The notes beneath the pieces were generated by a model. It saw nothing but the letters and a program-made list of their open reading frames with translations. It did no database searches and was not told where the DNA came from. The position numbers and the translations under genes are program-made. From Collybia mongolica (lineage: Eukaryota; Basidiomycota; Agaricomycetes; Agaricales; Clitocybaceae), in the NCBI GenBank assembly GCA_013420905.1, contig JAAXNY010000011.1, positions 372,001 through 436,000 of the forward strand: a stretch of DNA of 64,000 nucleotides. The letters run 5' to 3'. The number at the start of each line of letters is the position of its first letter. Position 1 is the stretch's first letter. This document shows positions 35,697 to 47,379 of the stretch, one piece after another.

Positions 35697-36030
35697 GATA
35701 AGTCGCTTGGACTTATAGATCCGCTTGGGATCATTAATAATTGAACGTACACTTGGTACTCAGTCTATTGGATCGAGAAATATTATAAATATACCTAGCA
35801 GGTTTATAAACCTGTGTTAAAGCTTTTGTCTAAATCAAACCCGTTGGGAGATCATTAGAAAGGGCTTTGGCTAGTGCTATTCAACGCTCAGTGCTTCTAA
35901 GCACTTGAACCCGAACTCAAAACAGGTGATTCCTACTGTTAGTGTGTTGATTGTTAGGTTTGGTGTGTGTGTGTGTAAGAGATTACATTTCATAGCATCA
36001 GCACACTTATAGCCCAGGAGCCCCCTTTCA
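35697..36030 (-). repeat. LTR-like sequence R1, copy 2, 5' portion
   Basis: Reverse complement of 22,408-22,740, from TGAAAGGGGG (36,030 downward) to GACTTATC. It joins element A at CTCGG with no other sequence between, so the LTR inserted into gene 3 of A. Confidence 0.7.
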
Positions 36031-36872
36031 CCGAGTAACTGTTCAATTCATTCACTTGAATCCTGCACATCCATTCAGTGGCAAAGTTCTGGACTACGAT
36101 GATGTTGTAGAATCTTCGTAAATATTATATTCTTCTTCATATCCATTATGAGCTAATTTCTCCCCCAAGGTCTCGCCTCAGATTAAACGAATTCCCCCCA
36201 CCCAAGAACAAATTATTTGTCCCCCTCCCAGGCCATGTTACCAAATTCCCCCCTCCCCAGGAACCTGCCGCGGCTGCCACTACTGCAGCAGTGGGGGGTA
36301 GCACACCCATGCCTGACTTTCACCACTTGACGCCGGCCTGGAACCCCTCATCTCGAACGCCTGATGTAGGATCCTCCTCTCAAGCCTCCCCTCCACCAAC
36401 TATATCACAACAGCAGGGACCTGCTCACCCATTTATTGATATTAAATTAAAGGTGTTGGTTACAGGTGGGCAATATCAAGGTAAAGAAATGGTGGTCTCT
36501 GTAGTGCAGATAGAGGGAGCATTATCAGTCCGGTTCAACCACTACAAGACATTGGGATCCTTGCCTCCAGGAGACCTCACACCAAAACGTCCCAATCCTA
36601 CACGTGATAACGGATTGTTGGTCGTAGTTGAAGGTGACCACCTGGGCCAATATGTCCGCCGAATTCACCATCGTTACGAGAATGGCCAGCCAATTATGAT
36701 ATTGGCTGTCATCAACCAGACTGAGGGAGGCCACGAAACACTCTCGGGGGATCATTTGGAACTAAGCCCTGATGTACTCTGCATTGGCCATGAAACCAAA
36801 GAAGAAAAGGCACAAAATGAGGGATTAATGACTGCTCTTCGAAAGGATGCTCATAAAACTCGTGCGAAATAA
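36031..36872 (+). pseudogene. Element A gene 3: KOW/Spt5-like protein (right copy, 5'-truncated)
   Basis: Two exons visible: 36031-36117 and 36170-36872. The frame is open to the stop, unlike the left copy, and continues TGGQYQGKEMVVSVVQIEG, LTPKRPNPTRDNGLL, GQYVRRIHHRY and a Lys-rich end (KTRAK). The 5' half is removed by the LTR-like insertion at 36,030, so neither copy in the window is complete: left has the 5' exon and a broken 3' exon, right the reverse. Confidence 0.7.
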
Positions 36873-36940
36873 TTAACAGGCATTACTTTCAATTTTGCAT
36901 ATACCTTTTGGGACTCTACTGCATCACATGTATATACACA

Positions 36941-37533
36941 TCATAATTTTTGCCATTTTCCCTGCTCATCGTCCCTTCTACTCGATTTACATCTCCATTT
37001 TTTGCTCTTTACTTGTTCCTGGAAGTTAAAATTGAATACCGGATTGATTAAGTTGCCACCTTCAACACAGATCTGAATATTAAACTTTGTTGTCAATTAA
37101 TAAGATACTGTCGGAAACTGGTTATGTGAGTCGATTCACATACCTTCCCCTCCAATGGGTTGATAGTACTGATATTCACCTTATACTCTTCAGGGACTAT
37201 GTCTGCCTCCATCTCAATATCACCTAGGTAAGAGTTTTTCCTTCAGCATCATGTGGAGTTAGATTATTGCTTACTGTTATCCTTGGGTACACTGGATCCA
37301 TGGCTTGAAGATTCGGACTTGCAAAGCTCCGTAAAGCAGTTTCTATTTTCCAATAGACCAAGTTGATTCTCCGGTGAGCAAGGACCAAAGAAAGCACGAT
37401 CAAATGGTCCACAGTCTGATTCAGTCTCGGATTCCGTTGTGCTTTCCACAATGTGACCGGAAACATCATCATTCTGCAGCACATAGTGGGTAGGGGAAGT
37501 GTCTGGAGGGCTGGGTGTGAGGCCAGTGGCCAT
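36941..37533 (-). CDS. Element A gene 2: 156-aa unknown protein (right copy)
   Basis: Mirror of 25373-25965. Exons on minus: 37533-37275, 37223-37144, 37072-36941. Same splice sites and open frame; at least one synonymous or near-synonymous change in the last exon (around 36,989). Divergent from gene 1. Confidence 0.65.
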
Positions 37534-37892
37534 TACGTTGTGATTATTTTTTTGAGTTCCAAGGTCCTTTATATGTTTTATTTTGTGCTCATGCCCCAAA
37601 CCCCAACAGTTCTACCCAAGTACAGTTATAGATCCGGAATCCAAAGCTAGTCAGATTATAGAAATCCCTTTGCCCACCCCAAAGCCCGGAACCCATTTTT
37701 TTTTCTTTTTCATCCCCTGTGCAAATTAATTTGAGCTCGGTTCTGTTGTCCTTGGGGACGGAACCTGCTCCACCTCAAATTTAAAAGAACCCTCTTTCTC
37801 TGTGTCTCCCAGCATCTCCTCATTCGCTCGGTCTCGCCTTTCTTCACCTTTGCCACCAGCTCTTTCTCCAATGCACCCTTTTCCATAAAACT

Positions 37893-38808
37893 ATGGCTAA
37901 GTCTACCGCATTTCAAAAAGCGAAGCAATCTCGCAAGGTGGCATTGTCTTTGGGCTCATCCCAGAGAGTTAAAGGTGGATACTGTGATTTTCAAATGGAA
38001 ACATGTTACCTATTATTACATCTTGTTTCACCAGGTACACGGATAAATACATCAGAGGCAATGGCAATGGAAGCAAAAATGAAGAAAATGAAAGGTATTA
38101 CTTTTTTTTTTGCATACTTCCTATACCATACTAACGTGACTAGCTGAACTCGTAGCTCTTCGCAAAGCTGCCCATGCTAAAGAACAGCAGAAGAATGTCA
38201 TACCACGCCCACCGCGCAGCGTCGCAGGGAACGGATTCAATCTCCAGGCTGAAATGCAACTCCAAGATGATTCCGATTTATACAAGGCCATTCGTGTAAG
38301 TTTTACTTCTTAAAACCCTTTGCTCCAATCTTTTTTTTTACAAGTAATAGCGCTGCGTTTGTAGTTTAGTTGGTAACGCAGGCCTTAACTACTCAGTTGT
38401 TTGGCACAGGCAACCTACAGTAGTCATTAGTCAAATCATCCGCGTGGTAAGTCTTTTCTTTGCTGCTTTGTTACTCATTTAAATAATTTATTTCAGGCCG
38501 AAAGTCGGCATACATACCTCAAAAAATTCCATAATGGCTGGGCCACTCAAGAATTTATCAAGTCACATTTGAAGAACAAACGCGCCTATGCTCGTAAATG
38601 TGGGTATACAAATGAGACTGGAAATACAGTAGGGGGCAGTAATGCTGATGATGAGGAGGAAATGGATGTCGACATTGACTTAAATGAGCATGATGAGGAT
38701 GAAGTAGATAGTAGTGATGAGGGGGAAGAGGATGGGGACCAGAAGGGTGAGGACCAGGAGGGTGAGGACCAGGAGGATGAGGAAGGGAATGAATCAGAAG
38801 CCTACTAA
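37893..38808 (+). CDS. Element A gene 1: 233-aa protein with acidic tail (right copy)
   Basis: Mirror of the 24098-25013 gene. Exons: 37893-37974, 38035-38094, 38144-38295, 38351-38446, 38497-38808; the frame closes at 233 residues. Exon 4 (RCVCSLVGNAGLNYSVVWHR) resembles the 5' half of a tRNA at DNA level by chance. Coding sequence looks identical to the left copy. Confidence 0.75.
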
Positions 38809-39025
38809 TCATTAGAATATTGTTAAATGTTGAATCACACAAATTTAAACATCTATAAGAGGATGAAATATCCAAATAAAAATGAGTGCATTTCAACCTT
38901 TCAATGGATGAAAAGTTAGTACTACTTTCATCCGAAAACAATCCAGTAAAATGATGAAAAAGAGGATGAATTTAAGTGAGGAAAATGGGATGAATTCGAA
39001 CATATGATTTTCATCTCTCATAAAA

Positions 39026-39266
39026 TGCCAGTATTTTTGCCCTTAATAGTATGAAATTCATCCCTCATGTAAGACTCGCAAGGGTGTTATTTCTGCCCTT
39101 AATAGTATGAAATTCATCCCCCATGTAAGACTTGCAAGGGTGTTATTCTCACCCCTTATTAGTATGAAATTCATCCCCCATGTAAGACTTGCAAGGGTGT
39201 TATTCTCACCCCTTATTAGTATGAAATTCATCCTTTTTGAAAGGTTAGTATAACACCCTTGATAGT
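39026..39266. repeat. Subterminal direct repeats of element A, right copy
   Basis: Mirror of 23,640-23,880: repeated AGTATGAAATTCATCC and GCAAGGGTGTTAT motifs in about 57-bp units. Confidence 0.75.
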
Positions 39267-39535
39267 AAGAAATTCATCCCATGAGGGTGAATTATGAGGG
39301 GTATGAATACGGACAAATTTCGCATGAAATTCATCCATCAAATTATACCTTAAAGGGGGGTTTTCCCTCCATTTTTCCCCCTACAGGGGGTGTGTTTTCA
39401 AACATCTTTGAGATGAAATTCATTACATTTTAGGATTGTTAATTGAATGAATTTCATATTTTTAATGTATTATTTCTCTTATTTAAGAGGATGAAACACA
39501 GGGTTGAATTTCATCTATTCTCAGTTTCACAGTGC

Positions 39536-39901
39536 CAGCACACAAATCGCCTGAAGCTCAATGATCTCCTAAACCCAGAATCAGAAAGGCAAGTTGTGGA
39601 ACACGCCACAGACGAGGAAATCTTTCACGCGGTTATGGCAAGCCGTGCAGCTGAAGAAGATATGGAATTGGTTGGTGGAGCTGATGACAATGACGATGAT
39701 GCCAAGATTCTGCCACGTCCGTCTCGAAGAGTCGCATTGGAGGCCACAGCAACTCTTGAGAGGTATATTAGTGTGATTGAAGAGCCTTATGCACAAAAGT
39801 TAGAAGGTTTTCTCCTGTCTTTTGGTCGCCAGACACGTTTTGAAGACACTCAAAACATGGTTCCTACAGTAATGACTGATTATTTTGAACCTACTATCTA
39901 G
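39536..39901 (+). pseudogene. Pogo/Fot1-like transposase, C-terminal fragment
   Basis: About 120 codons ending TVMTDYFEPTI. The segments LNDLLNPESE, ATDEEIFHAVM and SFGRQTRFEDTQNM are typical of the C-terminal tail of fungal pogo/Tigger DDE transposases. Element A truncates it at 39,534; the catalytic part is not in the window. The frame is open through the stop. Confidence 0.78.
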
Positions 39902-40008
39902 ATCTCATGTTATTTAGTCTACAAATATATATTACCCATTTTTATGCATTTTTTCGTGAATTTTCGAAGCCATTTATGACCTATTCTAGTAGCCCATAAC
40001 CTCCAATA

Positions 40009-40061
40009 ACCCATACCTTGAGGCCTTCACCGAGGGGTATGGGTTAAGGGGATTTCGACTG
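40009..40061. repeat. 3' end of the pogo-like element
   Basis: GGTATGGGTTAAGGGGATTT leads to CGACTG and then TA. These are Fot1/pogo-type ends (CAGTCGAAATCCCC inverted) with a TA target. The site matches the uninterrupted Helitron start at 50,617-50,636 (CTTGTGTATATATT), confirming TA insertion. A CCCATACC/GGTATGGG palindrome spans 40,009-40,044. Confidence 0.75.
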
Positions 40062-40285
40062 TATATATTAAAGTACCAGGAACGTGGGAATTGATTGTGA
40101 CTAATCCTGACTAAGCGCTGACTAAGTCTGACAAAGCAGCAGAAAAGTTGTCTTTTAAGTAGAATGCTGACTAAGGATGACAAAGCAAGAAAATTGTTAA
40201 AGTCACATGCTATGTCACCTGCTCAAGTCACCTGCTCAGATCACCTGTTCAAACCAGCTCAAGTCACCTGCCTCAAAACACCACA

Positions 40286-40613
40286 GTTACAAATAACAAA
40301 TAAAATAATAATTTTTCTTTGAATAATATAAATATATTTATCACTATTCCAATTAAATAAAATCATGGTTACTCCAAATGAAATAATAAATCCAACAATT
40401 AAACCACTCAATTCACCAGAAATAAATTTTATAGAATATAAACCAATTGCCATAACACTAAAACAAACAAAATTTCCGAATAAAAAATATTTGTTATTAA
40501 GGTATACTAGATTCAGCTTATAGAATCTCATAGCCATAATAATTATATTTTTCATTCATAACTGACAGCGCAAATATGAAAGTAACAAAAAATATAATAT
40601 GGAATATACCCCC
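40286..40613. other. AT-rich foreign filler segment
   Basis: In place of about 17 bp present in the other three Helitron copies (the GACAACCACATCACAT stretch before GACCTCCAAAGC), this copy has about 328 bp of much more AT-rich sequence. A hydrophobic 98-codon open frame (40259-40555, minus) spans most of it. No terminal repeats or target duplication. It could be mitochondrial DNA or other DNA captured at a break. Confidence 0.55.
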
Positions 40614-41542
40614 GACCTCCAAAGCGCACAAAATCAAGAAATATTAACCCATTTGTGTGTACACTTCCTCATAAATTTCAGAAGCTCAAACTAAATTATA
40701 AAAAATACATTCAAATGGTGCTACTGCTCATGAATTTACAGACAGACAAAAATGAAAATGACTTTTACCTGACCAATTCTGCTATAAAGCCTTTAATTCA
40801 CAGAATATATTCCTTATTTTAATTACATCATATTACATTATATTTATTTAAAAAACATGTTCTATCCAGGTCATAATCACATGCTAAGCCACCTGCCTCA
40901 CAACAAACATAATCACCTGCTTTACAGCACAGGATAACCCCAACTAAAGTGGACTAAAGTCAATTATCTGTCATCCTTAACTTTTTTCTGTATATATACT
41001 GCCTGACAAGTTTCAGATGCTCAACTAAAAGAGTAAAATAGGTATTTAAATGGTGCTACTGCTTATAAAATTACAAATCAAGAATATACAGACAAACATG
41101 GAAATGACTTTACCTAATCAATTCTGCCATCAAGCCTTTAATCAATGCAATATATTCTAAGATTACAAATCCTGTTTTAAAACCTGATACATTATATACT
41201 AAAAAAAACTCTCTTTCCACCAAATACAATGATATAAACTCTTCCAAAGTACTGGAAATGCTAAGGTATGCACACCACATTATAAATTCTATTGCACATG
41301 ACAGAATTGATGGAGCTACAGCAATGTACCCCAATTGAATACTTGAACACTATCCATGGATCAGAGCTACCTCTTTCTAAGTTTATATTTAAAGCAACTG
41401 GAATCCAGTGCAAATGATCAAGTGAAATAGTGTAATTGACTAAAAGAAAATATAATGGGTAGAAACATTGATTTCAAGAATTTGAGAAGATCTGATATTT
41501 GTTAAATTAAGCCAATGATAATTACCTTTTCATGGTGGATTA

Positions 41543-42475
41543 TTACGAGTTCTTTAGTTTACTAAAGACGAGTTCTTTATCAACCCAGTTTTTGGGCAGA
41601 AAGGTGATTCATTCATTCATTGATTCATATTTCAACACCGCGGGAAAATATTTCCATAATGGGATTTTCTTCCCTTATGGCTTTTTACAGCATTTCTCCA
41701 CAAATACAAAGTATTGTGACATAATTTGCATGTATTTGGGATGCTTACATAATGCCTTTGATGATGCCATCAAAATTATGCATATCTAATATTTCTGAGC
41801 GTCGCGTTTCAAAATTTATTTTGTGATTTTCTCCATAACCAGTGAAGCTATTAACTTTGTTTTTATATGTTTGGAATGTACAAACATGGCTCTACAATTT
41901 CCTTGTTGAGCACATTTTTCCCACGGTCTATTTTGAGCGAAATATCAGAAATGTCCAGATTCAGCTAGTTTTGTGTGTTATGTCAGGGGTGAATAAACAT
42001 CTTATAACAACAATGACCCTTACCAAACATGACCCTTGTGGGAAATTATGCTAAACATTGGAATAATCAACAACTACTACTATATTTACCTGAAATACAA
42101 AGAGGATTGATTTCTCTATTTATTGACACATGTCACATGATCTATTCCACCATATAAGTATACCAAATACATGACAACAATCTGAATGCTTATTTAGTGT
42201 CCATGATCCTGGGAAAAAGTTAGTTCTGATGGTTTTTGTGTTTTCTCCATAGCCAGGCAAGCTATGGCATTGGGTTTTGTGCACAGGCATTGCTTGTTTA
42301 CTTGGTAACATTTTCCCATGGTCACATGACCTCTATAAACTATCATCTACATTGTTTCTAGTCATTTTTACAACTTGCTGAAGGTGGAATGGACTTATTT
42401 CTCCTAAGAAAAGAAATAAAGAACGAGTACCTGCCACACAGTGTGTTGGCCCACTCCACCCAAGTTATATATGGC
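41543..42475 (+). mobile_element. D-family element D1
   Basis: Starts TTACGAGTTCTTTAG with a small 5' hairpin (TCTTTAG/CTAAAGA) and ends CACCCAAGT. The complement of the 5' tip lies about 35 bp inside the 3' end (AAAGAACGAGTA). TA flanks both sides, and Helitron copy 3 has the empty site (GGATTATGTATGG near 48,563). No coding sequence. Confidence 0.7.
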
Positions 42476-43700
42476 AACTAACAAATGTGGTAGGATAATA
42501 ATTATACAATGTTGAATCTGACCTTAGACTATTTGTATCCACTGTTTGAGTTACGGTTCAACCAAGTTATATATACATGATTGTTTATCTGCAGAGGAGA
42601 AATATAGACATAATTAAAGCAATAACACAAATATGGATGTGCAAGAGTAGGTTTGTAAAACCAGGAAGACAGGGTAAAATAGAATATGACAATAATGTAT
42701 AAGGTGGTTGACCAACTGCTGGATTGGAATAGTAAAGGGCCATATCTGAAAGCAGGACTGAGGTGATATTATGAAAATTGTAGGTATAGGAAGTTATAGG
42801 GCTCTAAACATTTACCAAATAACAATAAGGCCATTGAGGACAGAAAGACTCAAATAAGCATTAATGCACCAAGTGAATAGTAATGGGCTATCAGCAAACA
42901 AAGGATGAAGTTTGAACAAATCCAAGGAACCTTGGCTGTCTTTCATATAATTACATATCTCCTTAACAGCCATGGAATGGATATTTATAATATATGCCAT
43001 TTGTCATTTGCCAATTACAGGAAGCTATATATCACATAAGTAGAGATACAGCATGCTGTAGTATCACCACCCCACCACTCATGGTGACCATTTAGATAGG
43101 TGGTCAGTAAACTAAACAGAAATGGTAAACAGTAGGCAAATGAAACAATTGGAGCCTTCAGAGATAAAAAGTGACTGTAAGTATGATATGGGCTATATGA
43201 ATAGGATAGAAATAAAAATGGTAAGCTAAGAGTATATTATTTGTTTCCAGGTATGTGCAATAGGATGCCATAGGATACCCAGCTCCAAAAGATTTCCAAG
43301 ATAAGGGCAGGAATGGGGGTGCAACTGAAATGATATGATGTGGGGTTTTATTACGAGTCCTTATGTTTACATAAGTAACTCGTTCATCATCCTGGGTTTG
43401 CAGGGAAAATTCAGCGTACCCAACAAGATCAAGTGTTGTTTTTCCCATGGTTAGTAAGTTTGAAGTGTTCCGAGATTTCATTAGAACATGATCAGTAAAG
43501 TTTTTGAAGTACATCAGTAAGACTTTGTAGTCGTGGAAATATTTTTCTAACTGTGGGAATCAAAATTAGCCGACGCGCGGATTTCGAGCGAAAAAGGCAA
43601 CTGCTAACATGGGCTGCATTTAATAATATAAATTCGAGTTAATTGGTCTTTTTCTTGGGATATCTCAAGAATTAATTAATAACTGCCCACTGCATAATCA

Positions 43701-43758
43701 TGCTTACGTTTGTCAACTACGCTGTTAGCTCTAACAGCGTAGTTGACAAACGTAAGCA
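43701..43758. repeat. Perfect 28-bp stem hairpin
   Basis: Arms 43,701-43,728 and 43,731-43,758 are exactly complementary with only CT between; pairing continues outward with one mismatch. Core GTCAACTACGCTGTTAG. Inside D2. Confidence 0.93.
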
Positions 43759-44431
43759 CGATTACAAGGGGCTTGTTCCGCTTTGGGTCAAACTTTTCCC
43801 ACAATACAAAATATTGCATATCTCAAGAATGACAAGACCTATGGATGCAATTTAAATTGCTACTACTAGATATGGTGAGGGGCTACGCAATGTAGATGTT
43901 TCTATATATTTGTATTTGTCTGTACACCTTCAAACATCATGATCAAAAGCAGCTCTCTCACTACAAGCATGTTACAAATCAATATCAAGTATATGACTTT
44001 GCCACACAGCTAGCCAAACAAACAATAACATCAAAGTTCCCACAATATAAATCATTCATTGCATATCTCAACAACAACAAGGCCTATGGATGTAATTTAA
44101 ATTGCTAGTATCAGATATGGTGAAGTAGTACCTTATGTATATATTTGTAGGTGTTTGTATTTGTTTTTATTTTTCTAAACCTCATCAACAACAAATTTCT
44201 TGCTACATATTGTAAATGAATACTGTCTGTATATCATTTCACCACACATCTGGCCAAACAAACAATAATACTAAAGAAATTTCCCACAATATAGATGATA
44301 CTTATCTCAGCAAATACAAAGCTGATGGACGTGCTACTACTAGATATTGTAAAGGAATACATGATGTGTTTATTTATATGTGTTTGTAGTTGTTTGTACC
44401 CTTCCAAATCACATTATTAACAACAATTTTC

Positions 44432-45217
44432 TTACAGCATTTCTCCACAAATACAAAGTATTGTGACATAATTTGCATGTATTTGGGATGCTTATATAAT
44501 GCTTTTGATGATGCCATCAAAATTACACATATCTAATATTTCAAAGTGTTGTGTTTGAAAATTTATTTTGTGTTTTTCTCTATCACCAGTAAAGCTATTA
44601 ACTTTGTTTTTATATGTTTGGAATGTACAAACATGGCTCTACAATTGCCTTGTTGAGTATATTTTTCCCACGGTCTATTTTGAGCGAAATATCAGAAATG
44701 TCCAGATTCAGCTAGTTTTGAAGGTCTGTGTGTTATGCCAGGGGTGAACAAACATCTTATAACAACAATGACCATGACCAAACATGACCCCTGTGGGAAA
44801 TTACACTAAACATTGGAATAATCAACAACAACTACTATATTTACCTGAAATACAAATAAAATTGATTTCTCTATTTATTGACATATGTCACATGATCTAT
44901 TCCACCATATAAGTATACCAAATACATGACAACAATCTGAATAATTATTTAGTATACATGATCCTGGTAAAAGTTAGTTCTGATGGTTTTTGTGTTTTCT
45001 CCATAACCAGGCAAGCTATGGCATTGGGCTTTGTGCACAGGCATTGCTTGTTTACTTGGTAACATTTTCCCATGGTCACATGACCTCTATAAACTATCAT
45101 CTACATTGTTTCTAGTCATTTACAACTTCCTGAATGTGGAATGGACTTATTTCTCCTAAGAAAAGAAATAAAGAATGAGTACCTGCCACACAGTGTGTTG
45201 GACCACTCCACCCAAGT
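44432..45217 (+). mobile_element. 5'-truncated D1-like copy nested in D2
   Basis: Matches D1 from its internal TTACAGCATTTCTCCAC to the CACCCAAGT end with about 95% similarity by eye. The 5' hairpin end is missing. Confidence 0.75.
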
Positions 45218-46702
45218 AGGCATTTGGATCAATATTACTTCCTTAGTGATTTAACTATTTGGTATATTCTTTGTAAAAGGAATAAGAACATATCACAAGG
45301 TAGATAGAATTATACCAAGGCAGTCTCAAGGTATACAGCAGCATATAGGTACATATACAATAGAACAAAGTATATCTGAGCAACTAGATGTGGGGCACAT
45401 ATGCACTCACCTTACACACATCTGGTTAGGGCACAGGGGTGATTGGCACTACTTGGCCTAGACAGCACATCCAGGGGTGCACACCCACCCACCAGGTGAT
45501 GGTTCTACCATATGGAATACACCACTGCACCACCCATGTCCACCATGCTAGCTGCTCACTAGCAGAAGTGGGCAGGCAGTGACAGGTGCCTCTGTAGTTC
45601 TTCCTGCAGCTCTTATTGTTGTGATTTTGCAGTTGTTATTTTCACTGAGAGGGGTGGGTATGAGAGAGGGTGGTGGTATCCATGGCAGTGGGACCTGGTA
45701 TTGTATTTGGCAGTATGTACACAATCATGAGGCAGGGAGGTGATGGGAGGGGCAGCAGGGGATGTAGTGGTGGTGGTGGTCGACAACAAGGCTGACAGGT
45801 GATGTAGTACCTATCAACAACATTCAGCCACTGCCAGTAATGGCCAAGAGTAGGCAGCAGGGGTCATTATAAAAACAAGCACCTTGGACTGACAAGCTCA
45901 TATTACCAAATGGTTAATCTGCATGCTTTATGCACATGACATGTAACCTTGAGGCCTTGTATTTGACTCTCCAAAATATTGCATTTTTGTACATTAAATA
46001 AGAAATGGTAACTATGAATAAGTAAGCAATCTGGACAGTCTGCATGGACTTCATGAGGAGTTGTTCCCAGCTGGGTCTGAGCATCCAAGTAACAGTGCAG
46101 ATTTATGGACTCAGCTTTGACTTGGTTCAGATGCAGACTGCAAAATGAGGTCTAAGCTTAGTTTGCAAACATCTGCATTTGTCTGTGTGGTCTGTGCGCC
46201 TCATGTTGCTCAGTGTAAAGTCTCCAGAGAAGCTACTGAGTTGGTTGTGTATTTGGAATATATACAAATATAGATCTACATTTTCAAGTTTGTTAATTTT
46301 TTAACACAGTCCATCTCAGAGAGTCTGAGTCCCCACTTTACCAGCTGACTTGTTTTTAAGGAAAATGTCTAGATATACATATATTGTTACATTTTATTGG
46401 TGGATATTTGTATAGGATCTATAAACACCAACTTCTATTGGCAATTCATATGCAGTTGCTTATATCATACACTATGGATATGGGTGAAGTTGTAAGGGCA
46501 TCACTTGTTTGTCCACATCTAGCCATCAGGATCACCATTGCACAGCTTGCATAGCCTCACTGTTATACATATTATTCTGACACACACTGCTTTAACCCCT
46601 TGATAAATAGTTGACATATCACAGATGAATTGTTACATCAGTAGAGTTACTAATATCAGATTCTGTTGTTATTTGAGACATAGGCATAATGTACTGTATA
46701 TA
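45218..46702. other. Non-coding interior of D2 with possible decayed B-like element
   Basis: Around 45,890-46,220 there is repeated TCTGTGTGGTCTGTG-type sequence ending CAGTGTAAAGTC, reminiscent of element B ends but with many C-to-T-type changes. No gene. A TGG/GGT-rich stretch occurs at 45,760-45,780. Confidence 0.35.
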
Positions 46703-46734
46703 AGGTGCCCCTTCCTCTCTATGGAAGGGCACCT
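46703..46734. repeat. Hairpin AGGTGCCC...
   Basis: AGGTGCCCCTTCC pairs with GGAAGGGCACCT across a 7-base loop, with one bulge. Confidence 0.8.
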
Positions 46735-47379
46735 TTGCAATAGACTTGGGCTGGGTTCTCTACTCATAGTCAAGCTTCTAGTGCTCTATGCTCATCCCTT
46801 CCCTGTGTGGTTGTTCATACTGTGTATACTGCTCCCTGTCTGAGCCTCTTGGCAACATGACCCCTTACAGAAGTGCAACAAGTATTTGGCAAGCTCGAAT
46901 GTGTGGTCATATTACATCTTCATGTTGTGTATCCATCAGGCCTTCCATGTTGTCAAGCTACTCCCTGTACCCTACAATCTAATTCTAGAACAATGCCTAA
47001 CAAGTGTTCCAGAACCAAACTTATCAATGACAAAAAGTAATATAAGGTTGAATAGATTCTGGATAGCTAGTTCTATTGCAACAACCTGGTTCTAGAAATA
47101 TAAAGAAAAGTTAATCAAAAAAAAAACATAAGGACTCGTATCTGCCAGTAATGGCCCTCTACCTCAAGTTGGATATTGGGTTATGGAATATGCTGGATAT
47201 AGTATATAAGATTTCTCCATAAAAGTAAAGTAATGACTAGAAAATTGAGATGGACATATGATAAATATTCCAGGTTGAATAGGGGGTCTAGGGGCAGAGC
47301 CCCCAGCAACCTGGAAGATCTGTGATGAACCATGGCCCAGCACCACAGTGCCGTGGCATAGCCACGGGCCATAAGCTTG

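Larger units (their letters stand above)
36031..39534. mobile_element. CACTG-ended three-gene element A, right copy (inverted)
   Basis: Mirror of 23,372-26,873. Ends exactly at 39,534 with the complement of CACTGTGAAACTGAG; beyond it, at 39,535, lies pogo transposase coding sequence, so A inserted into that gene. Only a handful of substitutions and one 2-nt indel separate the arms, mostly within gene 3, indicating recent duplication or gene conversion. Confidence 0.8.
43351..47169 (+). mobile_element. D-family element D2 (3.8 kb)
   Basis: Starts TTACGAGTCCTTATGTTTAC with a 5' hairpin. AACATAAGGACTCGTA, complementary to the tip, lies at about 47,126-47,141, followed by a tail ending CCTCAAGT. 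The empty site is in Helitron copy 3 (GGGGTTTTATAGGATATTGG near 50,403). It contains a perfect hairpin, a nested D relative and non-coding AT-rich DNA; no long frame. Confidence 0.65.
40062..47379 (+). mobile_element. Helitron copy 2 with nested insertions
   Basis: Non-coding Helitron relative: starts TATATTAAAGTACCAGG and carries the GTGACTAATCCTGACTAAGC block. It ends with the GGGGCAGAGCCCC stem (about 47,292) and the CCGTGGCATAGCCACGG hairpin (47,351-47,367) plus AAGCTTG. Removing insertions D1 (41,543-42,475) and D2 (43,351-47,169) restores collinearity with copy 3. No helicase frame remains. Confidence 0.65.

Noticed and set aside
38351..38400. tRNA-like 5' half (TAGTTTAGTTGGTAACGC)
   Set aside because: No T arm, acceptor pairing or B box follows, and the stretch is in-frame coding sequence of exon 4 of element A gene 1.
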